Both the position numbers and the translations under genes were made by a program. Positions 34,654 through 42,926 of a stretch of 64,000 nt of DNA are shown piece by piece; positions within the stretch are counted from its first letter, which is position 1, and every line of letters starts with the position of its first letter. A model generated the notes under the pieces. The model did not search any database. It worked only from the letters and a program-made list of their open reading frames with translations, and was not told where the DNA came from. The DNA lies in contig NZ_BBZF01000019.1 of the NCBI RefSeq assembly GCF_020884795.1, forward strand, positions 260,976-324,975, given 5' to 3'. The DNA comes from Micromonospora okii. GTDB lineage: Bacteria; Actinomycetota; Actinomycetes; Mycobacteriales; Micromonosporaceae.

Positions 34654-35874
34654 GCGGCCGTAGCGCCTCAACACGACGACGCTGACGGGGACGACCAGGA
34701 TCATCAGCGCGCCGCAGCCGACGAGGACGGCGGGGGCACCGGCCCGGTCGAGGAGGAAGCCTCCGAGCGCGGCTCCCAGAGGGGAGGCCGTCAGGAGCAC
34801 GGCGCTGCGCGCGGCCAGGACCGTGGTGAGCGAGTCGGCGGGTGCGCGCTCCTGGATCAGCGTGAGGGAGAGCGCGGAGTAGGGGCCGTAGACCAGCCCG
34901 GCGAAGGCGAAGCCGATCAGGGAGGGGAAGGCCGTCTCCGTGAGGGCGAAGGGGAGCAGGCCGAGGCCGTGGCCCGCGATGATGCCCAGCATGGCCGGCC
35001 ACAGGGGAAGCCGCCTGGCCGCGCCCAGCGCGGAAGCGCCGATGACTGCGCCGACACCGAAGGCCGCCCAGTAGGCACCGAGCAGCCCCGCGCCGGCACC
35101 GAGGTCGGAGACGAACATGGGCAGGGCGACCTCGACCGGGCCGAAGGCAAGGTTGAACACCCAGGTCACGAGGAGCAGGCCGAGGAGTTCCGGCTGACGG
35201 CGCAGGATGCCGAGCCCGCGCTGCGCCCCGCCGGTCGCCGGGGTTGCCGGTGCCTGCGGCAGGGCGGTGCGCCCGGTCCGGACGGCCAGGACGGCGAACG
35301 TGGCGGCGTCCAGGCCGATGATCCATGCCGGGGACACCACTCCCACGAGAAGGCCCGCGAGAGCGGGACCGACGATGATGGCGCTCCACAGGCTGGTGCT
35401 GAGCATGCTGTTGGCCGCGAGGCGCTGGTCGTCGGAGAGCAGCGGGGCGAAGATCGCGTGCTTTCCGGCCTTGCCCCAGGCGTGCAGCAGCGATGAGGCG
35501 GCCAGGAGCCCGACGTACACGGCCGGGGTGAGCCACCCGGCCAGGTGCGCGAGCGGGACCGCGCCCAACAGCACGGCCCGTAGGGCGGAGTCGGTGACCA
35601 GGAGCCGTTGTGCGGGGAACCGGCGCAGCCACCTGCCCAGGACCAGCGCGCCCAACGCTCCCGGCAGGACGTAGGAGGCGACGGCGATGCCGGCCAGCGT
35701 GCCCTGGCCGCCGTCGGGCCCCAGGGTGAAGGCGAGCCACGCCACCGCGACGACGGTCATGCCGTCGCCCAGGTCGGACAACGCGAAGACCGGCATCAGC
35801 CGCCGGAAGGTGCGGTCGGCGAAGAGGGCGCGGTAGGGGCCGGGCGTCCGGCGGGCCGGTGCTGCTGAAGACAT
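33949..35874 (-). CDS. MFS transporter with antisense read-through C-terminus, 641 aa as framed
   Basis: About twelve membrane helices (residues 1-405) of an enterobactin-exporter/macrolide-efflux-type MFS permease: FADRTFRRLMPVFALSDLGDGM, a conserved loop VLGRWLRRFPAQRLLV and a central FGPVEVALPMFVSDLG. Family members end soon after the last helix (VLVGCGALMILVVPVSVVVL). Here no stop occurs there, and the frame continues for about 235 residues through the antisense strand of the GntR gene to 33949. Those residues look like shadow translation. The native 3' end was probably lost in a rearrangement at about 34650. ATG 35874 is used. Confidence 0.72.
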   Translation of the reverse strand: MSSAAPARRTPGPYRALFADRTFRRLMPVFALSDLGDGMTVVAVAWLAFTLGPDGGQGTLAGIAVASYVLPGALGALVLGRWLRRFPAQRLLVTDSALRAVLLGAVPLAHLAGWLTPAVYVGLLAASSLLHAWGKAGKHAIFAPLLSDDQRLAANSMLSTSLWSAIIVGPALAGLLVGVVSPAWIIGLDAATFAVLAVRTGRTALPQAPATPATGGAQRGLGILRRQPELLGLLLVTWVFNLAFGPVEVALPMFVSDLGAGAGLLGAYWAAFGVGAVIGASALGAARRLPLWPAMLGIIAGHGLGLLPFALTETAFPSLIGFAFAGLVYGPYSALSLTLIQERAPADSLTTVLAARSAVLLTASPLGAALGGFLLDRAGAPAVLVGCGALMILVVPVSVVVLRRYGRSPRRLAVDPPADPQRQHVRADREVAVEQGRPAVAVPDLGRGDQRVPDGDAEPGGGLLVGEHGDELDLGPPHRHTGRAGQELEHVQVDADQAGGVEVPVLDAQRQVVADPGGRDLVDGEEAVDPPHLRARLHAEHPRAVSRARGPADRRVLEGRAVARGGDPVPQRRDIADGHRHPPDAVVHEGADAPGAGHHPLGGELAQHLTHGGPADLQPVGQLTLVGQLVAGAELAADELP

Positions 35875-36034
35875 GCAGGTCAGGGTCGCTCTTGAAGCAG
35901 GCTTGAGGTCAAGGCCGGACCGAGGATCAGGGGGCCGGGGTGGCACCGGTCCCCCGATCCGGCCGGGTGTCGGGATTTCGCGATGGCGAGTTGCCGTTCG
36001 CCGATGGCGTAGAGCCAGGCGGTAGCGTGAGTCA

Positions 36035-36571
36035 ATGCAAGATCTTGGGTCTGTGGCGTGGCCGCCTGAGCCGATCAGGACGGAGCGGCTCGTGCTCCGC
36101 GAGTCCGAGGCGCGGGACCGTACGGCTTTCGTCGAGCTGCTGGCCTCGCCAGACGTGCACACCTACCTCGGCGGTCCTGGCCCGCGCGACGTGCTCGAGC
36201 GTGATCTGCCGGAGGTGCCCGAGCGGTGGGCCGGGAGTTTCGTCGTTGATCTGCACGGGGCGATGATCGGCCAGGTTCTGCTCAGGAGGGCATCCCGGCA
36301 CCGCCCGTCCGCCGTCGGAAAGGTCGACCTCGGCTACCTGTTCCTGCCGCGAGCGTGGGGATTCGGGTATGCCGCCGAGTCCTGCACAGCGGCACTCGGT
36401 TGGTTCGCCGACGTCCTTCCCAGCGAGCCGGTGGTGCTGGCAACCCAGACCGCTAACGTCAGCTCGATGCGCCTGGCGGCGAAGTTGGGGTTCACCGAGG
36501 TCGAACGGTTCCATGCCTGGGGTGCTGAGCAGTGGCTCGGCATGCGGTCCTCGGTCACGCCATCCAGTTGA
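36035..36571 (+). CDS. GNAT-family N-acetyltransferase, 178 aa
   Basis: RimJ/RimL-type acetyltransferase. It begins with IRTERLVLRESEARDRTAFVELLASPDV and has the acetyl-CoA loop LGYLFLPRAWGFGYAAE and the C-terminal TANVSSMRLAAKLGFTEVER block. Substrate is unknown; an antibiotic, polyamine or protein N-terminus is possible. It stands at the left edge of the accessory region and its stop lies close to a truncated helicase remnant. Confidence 0.85.
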   Translation: MQDLGSVAWPPEPIRTERLVLRESEARDRTAFVELLASPDVHTYLGGPGPRDVLERDLPEVPERWAGSFVVDLHGAMIGQVLLRRASRHRPSAVGKVDLGYLFLPRAWGFGYAAESCTAALGWFADVLPSEPVVLATQTANVSSMRLAAKLGFTEVERFHAWGAEQWLGMRSSVTPSS

Positions 36572-36637
36572 CTTGCGGCGAAACCGCCAGAGGAAAACCT
36601 GCACGTCCACATGCGTCGGCTGGCAAACAGAGACGCA

Positions 36638-36691
36638 ATGCCGCCGACATGGCGTGTTTCGGGCCGGATAAAGGCGCGATGTCGCCGGCAT
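36638..36691. repeat. Near-perfect 13-bp inverted repeat at a gene breakpoint
   Basis: ATGCCGCCGACAT at 36638 and ATGTCGCCGGCAT at 36679 are inverted copies with one mismatch. The right arm ends where the helicase remnant loses similarity, so this may mark the end of an inserted or deleted segment. Confidence 0.35.
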
Positions 36692-36699
36692 GGAGTCGA

Positions 36700-36992
36700 T
36701 CTAGGCTGCTCGGCCGCGCTGCCCTTGGTCGACAGCCGGGCGAAGGCCTGCGCCTGGTGCAGCCAGGGATGAAGCCGACCGGCGCCCAGTCCAGGCCCGC
36801 CCGCCGGTCACCCTCCGCCAGGCGGAACGGGGTGCGGATGCGCAGGTACGGCCCGCGGAAGATGCCCTGCTCGGGGTGGGAAAGAAAGCCCTCGATGCCT
36901 CGGTGTACGCCGTCCTCGGTCAGGCCGAAGGTGGTGGTCAGGTACCGGGTGAGGATCCGGCGCAGGGTCTCGGCGGCGATGGTCGGCCTCAT
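36700..36992 (-). pseudogene. Truncated, frameshifted N-terminus of a large DEAD/DEAH-type helicase
   Basis: The frame from ATG 36992 reads RPTIAAETLRRILTRYL, GFLSHPEQGIFRGPYLRIRTPF and LDWAPVGFIP, which I recognise as the start of very long actinobacterial DEAD/DEAH helicases. After GFIP the similarity moves to another frame (WLHQAQAFARLSTKGSA) near 36765, a one-base frameshift, and stops near 36700 before Walker A. All catalytic motifs are missing. It is a gene relic, and such helicases are often found in defence loci. Confidence 0.68.
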
Positions 36993-37145
36993 GAGCGGAT
37001 TACCCGGGACATGCTGTGCCAGCGTCCACGATGGCTCGCCGGTCGTCCGTCCTGACTGGATAGCATGTCGGATTGGCGACTACTCTCGGCTTGGATCATC
37101 GTTTAAGCTGCGGCGATCCGAGATTAGAGGACGGGCGAATCCGTT

Positions 37146-39458
37146 GTGACGGGCACGAACAGCGCGGGCGAACACATCTGCCGCAACTGCGGCGTGATCT
37201 GCATCCAGGACGTCGATGGATGGATTCATCCGGAGCCATGGCGGACTCTGAAGGCGCGACGAATCTGCGAGCACCCCGATCCATTGCGCATGGCCACCGC
37301 TCAGGAAGCCAAGCGCGGCGCGATATCGGTGATCAGACGCGACCGGTGGATGAGGGAGGAGCAGCTCCAACAACTCGTCGTCGCAGAAGGCAGCCATATC
37401 GAGGCGGCGATCGTCGGCTGCTACCAGCTCCACGCGACTGCCTACGAACATCCTCGGGGCTGGGGCTATCTCGCGAGCGACGGGCACTACGGCTTCGGAG
37501 CGACCACCACGCGACGTAAGTTCGACGGGCCGGGTGAGCTTGCCGCCGAGGTACGTGCGCTTTTCTGGGCGATCCGCAAGTTGGTGCCGGCATACCAGGT
37601 CACCCTCCTGACGGACTATCCGGAGATCGCCGCCTTGGTGGATGCCTGGCGCGTGGGCGAGGTAACGGCTGCACCGTCCGGCTACGACCGGTCGAACCGT
37701 CCCTCAGGTCGGGAAGCCAAGTTGATGTACGCCGCGCGTCGGGTACACCAGCACGCCGATCTCTTGACCGTCCGGGTGGTCGATGACTACGCGAACACCA
37801 GTCTGGGCAGAGGCGCCGACCAACTCGCCGTCCTGGGGTGGCGCTGGTCCGCCGGCGAATTGACGAAGGACGCCGCCGGAGTAGGCGGTCTTGCCGTCGC
37901 CAGCAAGACCTTGGGCGTCCATCCGATCCTCGTGCCGCGTATGGAGGCACCGCACGAGGCGGAAAGCGCCCCCGACGACGAACCCAGGCTCGAAGACGAA
38001 TCTGACACCGGAGACGAGCACCTTCCCGCTACGAACGAAAGCAACGACATGCCGAACAGCCCGTCCCGGGTCCGCCGGGAGCTTCTGATCAACGGCCGAC
38101 GGGTCCGTCTCTCCGATCTGATCGCCGCCGGGCTCCTCCAGCCCGGAGCCGAGCTCGCCTACCAGCAGCGCATCGGTGAAACGCCCCACCGGGCGACCGT
38201 CACGGAGCGTGGACGGCTGAGGCTCTCTGACGGTCGCGAGTTCGACACCCCATCACGCGCCGCAGCCACGGTTGCCGATGTCCGTGCCGTCCCCGGCTGG
38301 GCTGTCTGGCAGGTCCAGCCGGACGGCCACACGCTGCACCAACTACGGGTCAGGCTCCTCAAGGACGTCGCCGAGGAGGTGGGAGAAGACCAGGGCGAGC
38401 CGCAGGAAGAGGCGGCGGCAGCACGGCAGCGCTTTGCGGCGCTCGAGGACGCCCGAGCTGAGGCCGAGGCGGGCAGGCCTAGGGAGCTCACGGTACGTGA
38501 GTTCATCAAGCAGTGGGGGCTGGACGATCGCGACCGGACGGCGAACCTCCAGATCGACGCGGACCTGGCCAACCACGGGCTCACGACCGTGCCGGACTTC
38601 CGTGCTGTCAGCCTCGACAAGTCGATCCGGATGGTGGTCCTTCCGCAGGACGGCGGCGGCAGCACGAGCGAAACGCCGGCGGGTAGTGACGCCGGTGAGC
38701 CGACGCCGGCCGACGTCAGCGAGGAGAGCGTCGACATCGGCCTCACCCTGGGAAACCTGCTTCCAGACGACATGTCTCTGGTCTGGGTCTCCCCCACCGC
38801 ATCCTTCGAGCAGGCGATCACGGCTCTGGAGGTCGATGATTTCTCACAGATCGCGGTTCTGGCTACGCCATACACGGTGGACGGCGCCGTGACGTGGGAG
38901 TCGATTGCGAAGGCGAAGCATCGGAATCCAGCAGCGACCTTCAGTGATGCCATCGACCGCAGCGCTCGCGACCGGGTCTTCGACTACGGCACCCGCCTGC
39001 TCGACGTGTTGAAGACACTGCAGCAGCACGGGTTCATCTTCGTTCGGGACGAGAAGAAGAAGATCAGCGGTATCATCACCGCAGCCGACGTCGTTCGGAA
39101 ATACGACGAGACGGCGACTCCTTTCTTCCTCATCGGCGAGATCGACCAGGAGTTGCGTCTCCTCATCCAGAACACCTTCGATGAGGAGACGGTGCGGCAG
39201 GCCTGCACCTCGGCACGGCTCTCCTTCAAAGCCTTCGACTCCATGTCCATCAGCCAGTATCAGGCCGTGCTCAACAATGAGAACTGCTGGAAGCAGCTCA
39301 GCTGGCCCCTCGACCGCCAGACCTTCATCGCCCGCCTCGACAAGCTCCGTAAGGTGCGCAACAACGTCATGCACTTCAATCCAGACCCGGTCCGTCCCAA
39401 GGATGTCCAGAAGTTGCGAAACTTCCTCCGCTTGATTCGTCAGTACAGCGGGCGATGA
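37146..39458 (+). CDS. RNase H-like/RAMA/CBS/HEPN fusion protein, candidate defence effector, 770 aa
   Basis: A multi-domain protein. Residues 10-45 hold Cys/His residues that could bind zinc (C12, C15, C19, C41). Residues 82-235 resemble RNase H: GWGYLA, E135 (LAAEVRALFWAI), D157 (LLTDYPEI) and D225 (GRGADQLA) are kept, while the first Asp is not evident. Residues 310-405 match a RAMA modified-DNA reader (VRLSDLIAAGLLQPGAEL, FDTPSRAAA, GWAVWQV). A small helical domain (447-498) and two CBS motifs (543-655) follow. The C-terminus is HEPN-like with R738-x4-H743 (RNNVMHF), a possible RNase site. GTG 37146; it overlaps the next gene by ATGA. A DNA-modification-sensing toxin is inferred. Confidence 0.78.
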   Translation: MTGTNSAGEHICRNCGVICIQDVDGWIHPEPWRTLKARRICEHPDPLRMATAQEAKRGAISVIRRDRWMREEQLQQLVVAEGSHIEAAIVGCYQLHATAYEHPRGWGYLASDGHYGFGATTTRRKFDGPGELAAEVRALFWAIRKLVPAYQVTLLTDYPEIAALVDAWRVGEVTAAPSGYDRSNRPSGREAKLMYAARRVHQHADLLTVRVVDDYANTSLGRGADQLAVLGWRWSAGELTKDAAGVGGLAVASKTLGVHPILVPRMEAPHEAESAPDDEPRLEDESDTGDEHLPATNESNDMPNSPSRVRRELLINGRRVRLSDLIAAGLLQPGAELAYQQRIGETPHRATVTERGRLRLSDGREFDTPSRAAATVADVRAVPGWAVWQVQPDGHTLHQLRVRLLKDVAEEVGEDQGEPQEEAAAARQRFAALEDARAEAEAGRPRELTVREFIKQWGLDDRDRTANLQIDADLANHGLTTVPDFRAVSLDKSIRMVVLPQDGGGSTSETPAGSDAGEPTPADVSEESVDIGLTLGNLLPDDMSLVWVSPTASFEQAITALEVDDFSQIAVLATPYTVDGAVTWESIAKAKHRNPAATFSDAIDRSARDRVFDYGTRLLDVLKTLQQHGFIFVRDEKKKISGIITAADVVRKYDETATPFFLIGEIDQELRLLIQNTFDEETVRQACTSARLSFKAFDSMSISQYQAVLNNENCWKQLSWPLDRQTFIARLDKLRKVRNNVMHFNPDPVRPKDVQKLRNFLRLIRQYSGR

Positions 39459-40414
39459 TCCACACCTTCCGGTTGAACGGCCAGCCTTACCGGCTCGACG
39501 CCGACACGGTTCGAGCCGGGCTGGCCGCCCAGGTCCGTGAGGACGTCCGGGAGCACTGGGTTGAGGTCGACGGCATCCGGTGGCCGGTGAAGCAGGCGTT
39601 CGGGGCTGCCCTGCGCCTGCCACGGGACAGGTTCACGTCGCACATCGCCCTCCGCCACCTACGCGCGGTCGGCTTCACGACCAGCAACCTGCCCACCGGA
39701 GGCGCACAGGCCGTGGCGAGCAAACCCGACCTCGCTTCGGACCATGGGCCGAACCCGGCCGAGGCCTTTACCAGGTTGATCGACTTCACTGGGTCGACCG
39801 ATCTGACCGGAAGGATCGCCGATCTCGAGGCACGGATGGCCGGCGCAAGCCAACCGTTGGCCGCCGAGCTTGCCGACGAATCCGGGTTGACTATGGACCT
39901 CCTCCTCGCCGCGCTGCTCGTGCGCAAGCACGCCGGCCGACTCAGCGACGTCATCCACGCCGCCGTGATCACGCAGGTCGTTCCGTTGATCCTCGAGGAG
40001 GGCGAGCGGGTGCTGCGCCGACCGTCGCTGGCGGCCGGCAACGACCCGAGCAGGCCATACGACCTGGAGACTGACCGCAGGATCGCCGAGTTCAAGATGT
40101 CAGTCTGGAAGGGCGCCGACGCGATGCGCCAGCGCGGCACGTTCGCCGACCTCGTGCATTTGGCCCTGGACGAGTCCGAACGACAGGCCCAGCTCTACGT
40201 CGCCGGGCCGCCGGCAATCCGCTTTCTGCGCAGTTCGACGGGAACAGCGGCGTGGGCGTTGAACCGCTCGTCGCCTGTGCTGCGACGCAGGTTCGAGGAG
40301 CGGTTCGGCTCACCGGAGGTGCAGATCCGGGATTTCGTTGCCGGACCGGCCGCGCACGTCGAAATGGTCGATCTGACCGATCTGCTGCCGGCCATCGCGC
40401 TGGCCATCGCCTGA
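39455..40414 (+). CDS. Partner protein with putative ExK nuclease core, 319 aa
   Basis: The N-terminal 75 residues form a compact domain (EHWVEVDGIRWPVKQAF ... RDRFTSHIALRHLRAVGF) that I have seen in actinobacterial conflict-type proteins but cannot name. The C-terminal half contains YDLETDRRIAEFKMSVWKG, where D203/D207 and E212-x-K214 could be a PD-(D/E)xK active site, followed by a helix ADLVHLALDE. The start overlaps the stop of the RAMA-HEPN gene (ATGA), so the two proteins are made together. No membrane segment. A nuclease or adaptor role is inferred. Confidence 0.62.
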   Translation: MIHTFRLNGQPYRLDADTVRAGLAAQVREDVREHWVEVDGIRWPVKQAFGAALRLPRDRFTSHIALRHLRAVGFTTSNLPTGGAQAVASKPDLASDHGPNPAEAFTRLIDFTGSTDLTGRIADLEARMAGASQPLAAELADESGLTMDLLLAALLVRKHAGRLSDVIHAAVITQVVPLILEEGERVLRRPSLAAGNDPSRPYDLETDRRIAEFKMSVWKGADAMRQRGTFADLVHLALDESERQAQLYVAGPPAIRFLRSSTGTAAWALNRSSPVLRRRFEERFGSPEVQIRDFVAGPAAHVEMVDLTDLLPAIALAIA

Positions 40415-40484
40415 TGCTCGGCACTCTGCTCACTGTCGGCAATACGTCCTTGCAAAGACCTTTTCAGCTGAGCACAATGGAGTA

Positions 40485-42926
40485 ATGCGGCGACGTCAGA
40501 ATCGCATTGACGGGCTTGCGCTACCCCTTTTTACCTTATGCAACGCAATGGTGAACTCCGCCATCGGCATGGTGATCAACATCGCTACCTCCAGCTCGCC
40601 CCTGGTGAGTGGATGGACCGACAGTTTCGGCCGGATGATGATCATTGCAGCCGCGCTCACCCTACTCAGCGCCCTTCTCGTCATAATCATCGGGCGCAAC
40701 CAGAGCCCAATTCAGCCAGCCGCTGACATTCCTGCGACAGACCGGACCACCATCGTGTCGGTACGGCAACGCTGGATCCTCGCCTTCGGCGCAGCCACCC
40801 TAGCGGCAGGGCTGGCGGCCTGCCTGCGGCTCGCGCCAGGTCTCGGGCGGCGTGAGCAGCTGACTGTGCTGCTTACTCTGGCTGGATTCGCCGTGGTCGC
40901 CTGGTTGGTGGCATTGTGGGCGGTGAGGGCCCGCACCAAGACGGACACTCCCACGACAAGCCCAAGCGGGGAGGCGGACATAACGACGAGAGCCCGCGTC
41001 CTGCAACGAGTACAGCAGTGGTGGATCACGGACGGCCTACACCGATCGCTCCAGAACGCCGTGCGCCTGGAGGTACAGCTCGACGCCCAACCGGACGCGG
41101 TAGAGGCGTACGAGGCAACCGTTGCGACTCCGCTACAGCACCTCGGCGCCCCCGAGCCGCTGCCGGAGGGCACCAGGTTGTCCGAAGTCTACGACCAGAG
41201 CAACCGCGTATTGCTGATCGGCAAGCCCGGGTCGGGAAAGACGACGCATCTACTCAAATTGACCGAAGAACTCCTGGAACGGGCCAAGGCTGATGGCAAT
41301 GTTCCGATACCGGTGGTGCTCCTGCTCTCCCGATGGCGCACGACAGAGCCCGACTTCTGCTCCTGGTCCTGCACGGAGATCGGCGAGCGCTACGGTGTCT
41401 CGCCGCGGCAGGTACGACAGGAGCTCGACCAGGGGCGGGTGATCCTACTTCTGGACGGCCTCGACGAAGTCGACAGCGAATACCAGGATGCGTGCGTGGA
41501 AGCAATCAACACGTTCGTCAGGGCCCCGGAGTTCGCCCGTACCGGGGTAGTGCTCACCTGTCGTACCGAAGATTACCAACGCGGGCAGAGACTCGCCTTC
41601 GACGTAGCGCTCGCTGTGCGACCTCTGACCCGCTCTCAGATCGAACGGGCGCTGCGCAGCGCCGGGCCTGACTTGGACCCGCTACGGCACGCCAGCGATC
41701 ACGACGACGCCCTGCGGGAACTGCTGACCACCCCCCTTATGCTGGGCGTGGCGACGATCGCGTACAGGGGCGCACCGGCTGCCGTGTTGCCCACTGGCGG
41801 CAGCGACACGCAACACCGCGACGTACTCTACCGGCTCTTCCTGCATCGAATGCTCGTCAGGCGACGTAGCCTGCGCAACCTGCGGAACCTGCCCCAGCAG
41901 ACGGAGTCCCCCTTCACGCCGGCCGAGGCACGGTACGCACTGATCTGGTTGGCCCGGCTGATGAGCCGTCGCAGCGAGACCGTCTTCTACCCGGACTGGC
42001 TCACCCCGGCCTGGTTGCCCGGACGAAATCCCCTGTGGCCACTTCCGGAGCGGCGGGGCTTCGTCGCCCGGCTCGCTCGTGTCCTGGGCTGGGACCATAC
42101 CAGCACCGGGTTGGTGGGTGGCGGCCTCGCCGCGCTGATCGGTGCTCTCGCCACCGCGCCGTTCGGCGCCCTCCTGGGCGGAGCACGAGGCGCACTGCTC
42201 ACCGCACTGGGTGCCGCAGTGTTCTTCGGCCTCGGCATCGCCGTTACCTTCGGTGTGCTGCTGCAAGTACCCCGGCTGAACCGACTCTTCGTACCCTTCA
42301 TCGGCCGAGAGGAAGATACCGCCTATGCCACCTCGAACTGGGTCCAGTCGTTCCGCTCGATGGTGACGGGTTTCCTCTTCTGGGCGTCGTTCGGCGCCAT
42401 CGCGATCGGTACGCCCGTCGCTGTCGGGGCATCCTGGCCAGCAGCGTCACTCATCGCACTGACCCTTGGCATCGGTGGTGGCATCAGCGGCGGAAGCGTT
42501 CCGGATTCCAGTAAGCCACCCGCGTCACCAGGGCAGGGGTTGCAAGCCTCCATACGCCGCTTCATCCGGATGATGGTGACACTGCTGGCCATCGTCTTCG
42601 TACTGCTGGGCATCGTATTTATCCTGGGCGGCCCCTGGTTTACCGTCGTGGCGGCTCTTCCCATGACCATCGCGCTCATGCTGACGGCCGGGCCCGGTCG
42701 TGCGTGGCTGCGCCACCGCGCCGTCACCTTTGGCCTCGCCCGCTCCGGTCTGCTACCCACTCGCCTTCTGGAGTTTCTCTCATACGCCGACGACCGGATC
42801 ATCATGCAGCGCGTCTTCGGGGGTTATGCGTTCATCCACCGGACCCTACGTGATCACTTGGCGGAGCAGGACCCCGCTGTCGACGCGCCGGTACTGGCCA
42901 GGATCGACGGCGTGGACACCCGCTGA
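40485..42926 (+). CDS. Membrane-anchored NACHT-type NTPase, 813 aa
   Basis: Four N-terminal hydrophobic helices (about 10-35, 50-70, 97-118 and 126-147) precede a NACHT module: Walker A IGKPGSGKTTHLLKL (245-259), Walker B RVILLLDGLDEVD (318-330), sensor VVLTCRTEDY and the PLTRSQIERAL helix. A further six or so helices lie between 560 and 700, and the end has the NACHT-typical YAFIHRTLRDHLAEQD. Bacterial NACHT proteins include anti-phage sensors, and membrane disruption is a plausible output. The gene follows the RAMA-HEPN pair by 70 bp on the same strand; it may be part of the same locus or an independent system. Confidence 0.85.
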   Translation: MRRRQNRIDGLALPLFTLCNAMVNSAIGMVINIATSSSPLVSGWTDSFGRMMIIAAALTLLSALLVIIIGRNQSPIQPAADIPATDRTTIVSVRQRWILAFGAATLAAGLAACLRLAPGLGRREQLTVLLTLAGFAVVAWLVALWAVRARTKTDTPTTSPSGEADITTRARVLQRVQQWWITDGLHRSLQNAVRLEVQLDAQPDAVEAYEATVATPLQHLGAPEPLPEGTRLSEVYDQSNRVLLIGKPGSGKTTHLLKLTEELLERAKADGNVPIPVVLLLSRWRTTEPDFCSWSCTEIGERYGVSPRQVRQELDQGRVILLLDGLDEVDSEYQDACVEAINTFVRAPEFARTGVVLTCRTEDYQRGQRLAFDVALAVRPLTRSQIERALRSAGPDLDPLRHASDHDDALRELLTTPLMLGVATIAYRGAPAAVLPTGGSDTQHRDVLYRLFLHRMLVRRRSLRNLRNLPQQTESPFTPAEARYALIWLARLMSRRSETVFYPDWLTPAWLPGRNPLWPLPERRGFVARLARVLGWDHTSTGLVGGGLAALIGALATAPFGALLGGARGALLTALGAAVFFGLGIAVTFGVLLQVPRLNRLFVPFIGREEDTAYATSNWVQSFRSMVTGFLFWASFGAIAIGTPVAVGASWPAASLIALTLGIGGGISGGSVPDSSKPPASPGQGLQASIRRFIRMMVTLLAIVFVLLGIVFILGGPWFTVVAALPMTIALMLTAGPGRAWLRHRAVTFGLARSGLLPTRLLEFLSYADDRIIMQRVFGGYAFIHRTLRDHLAEQDPAVDAPVLARIDGVDTR

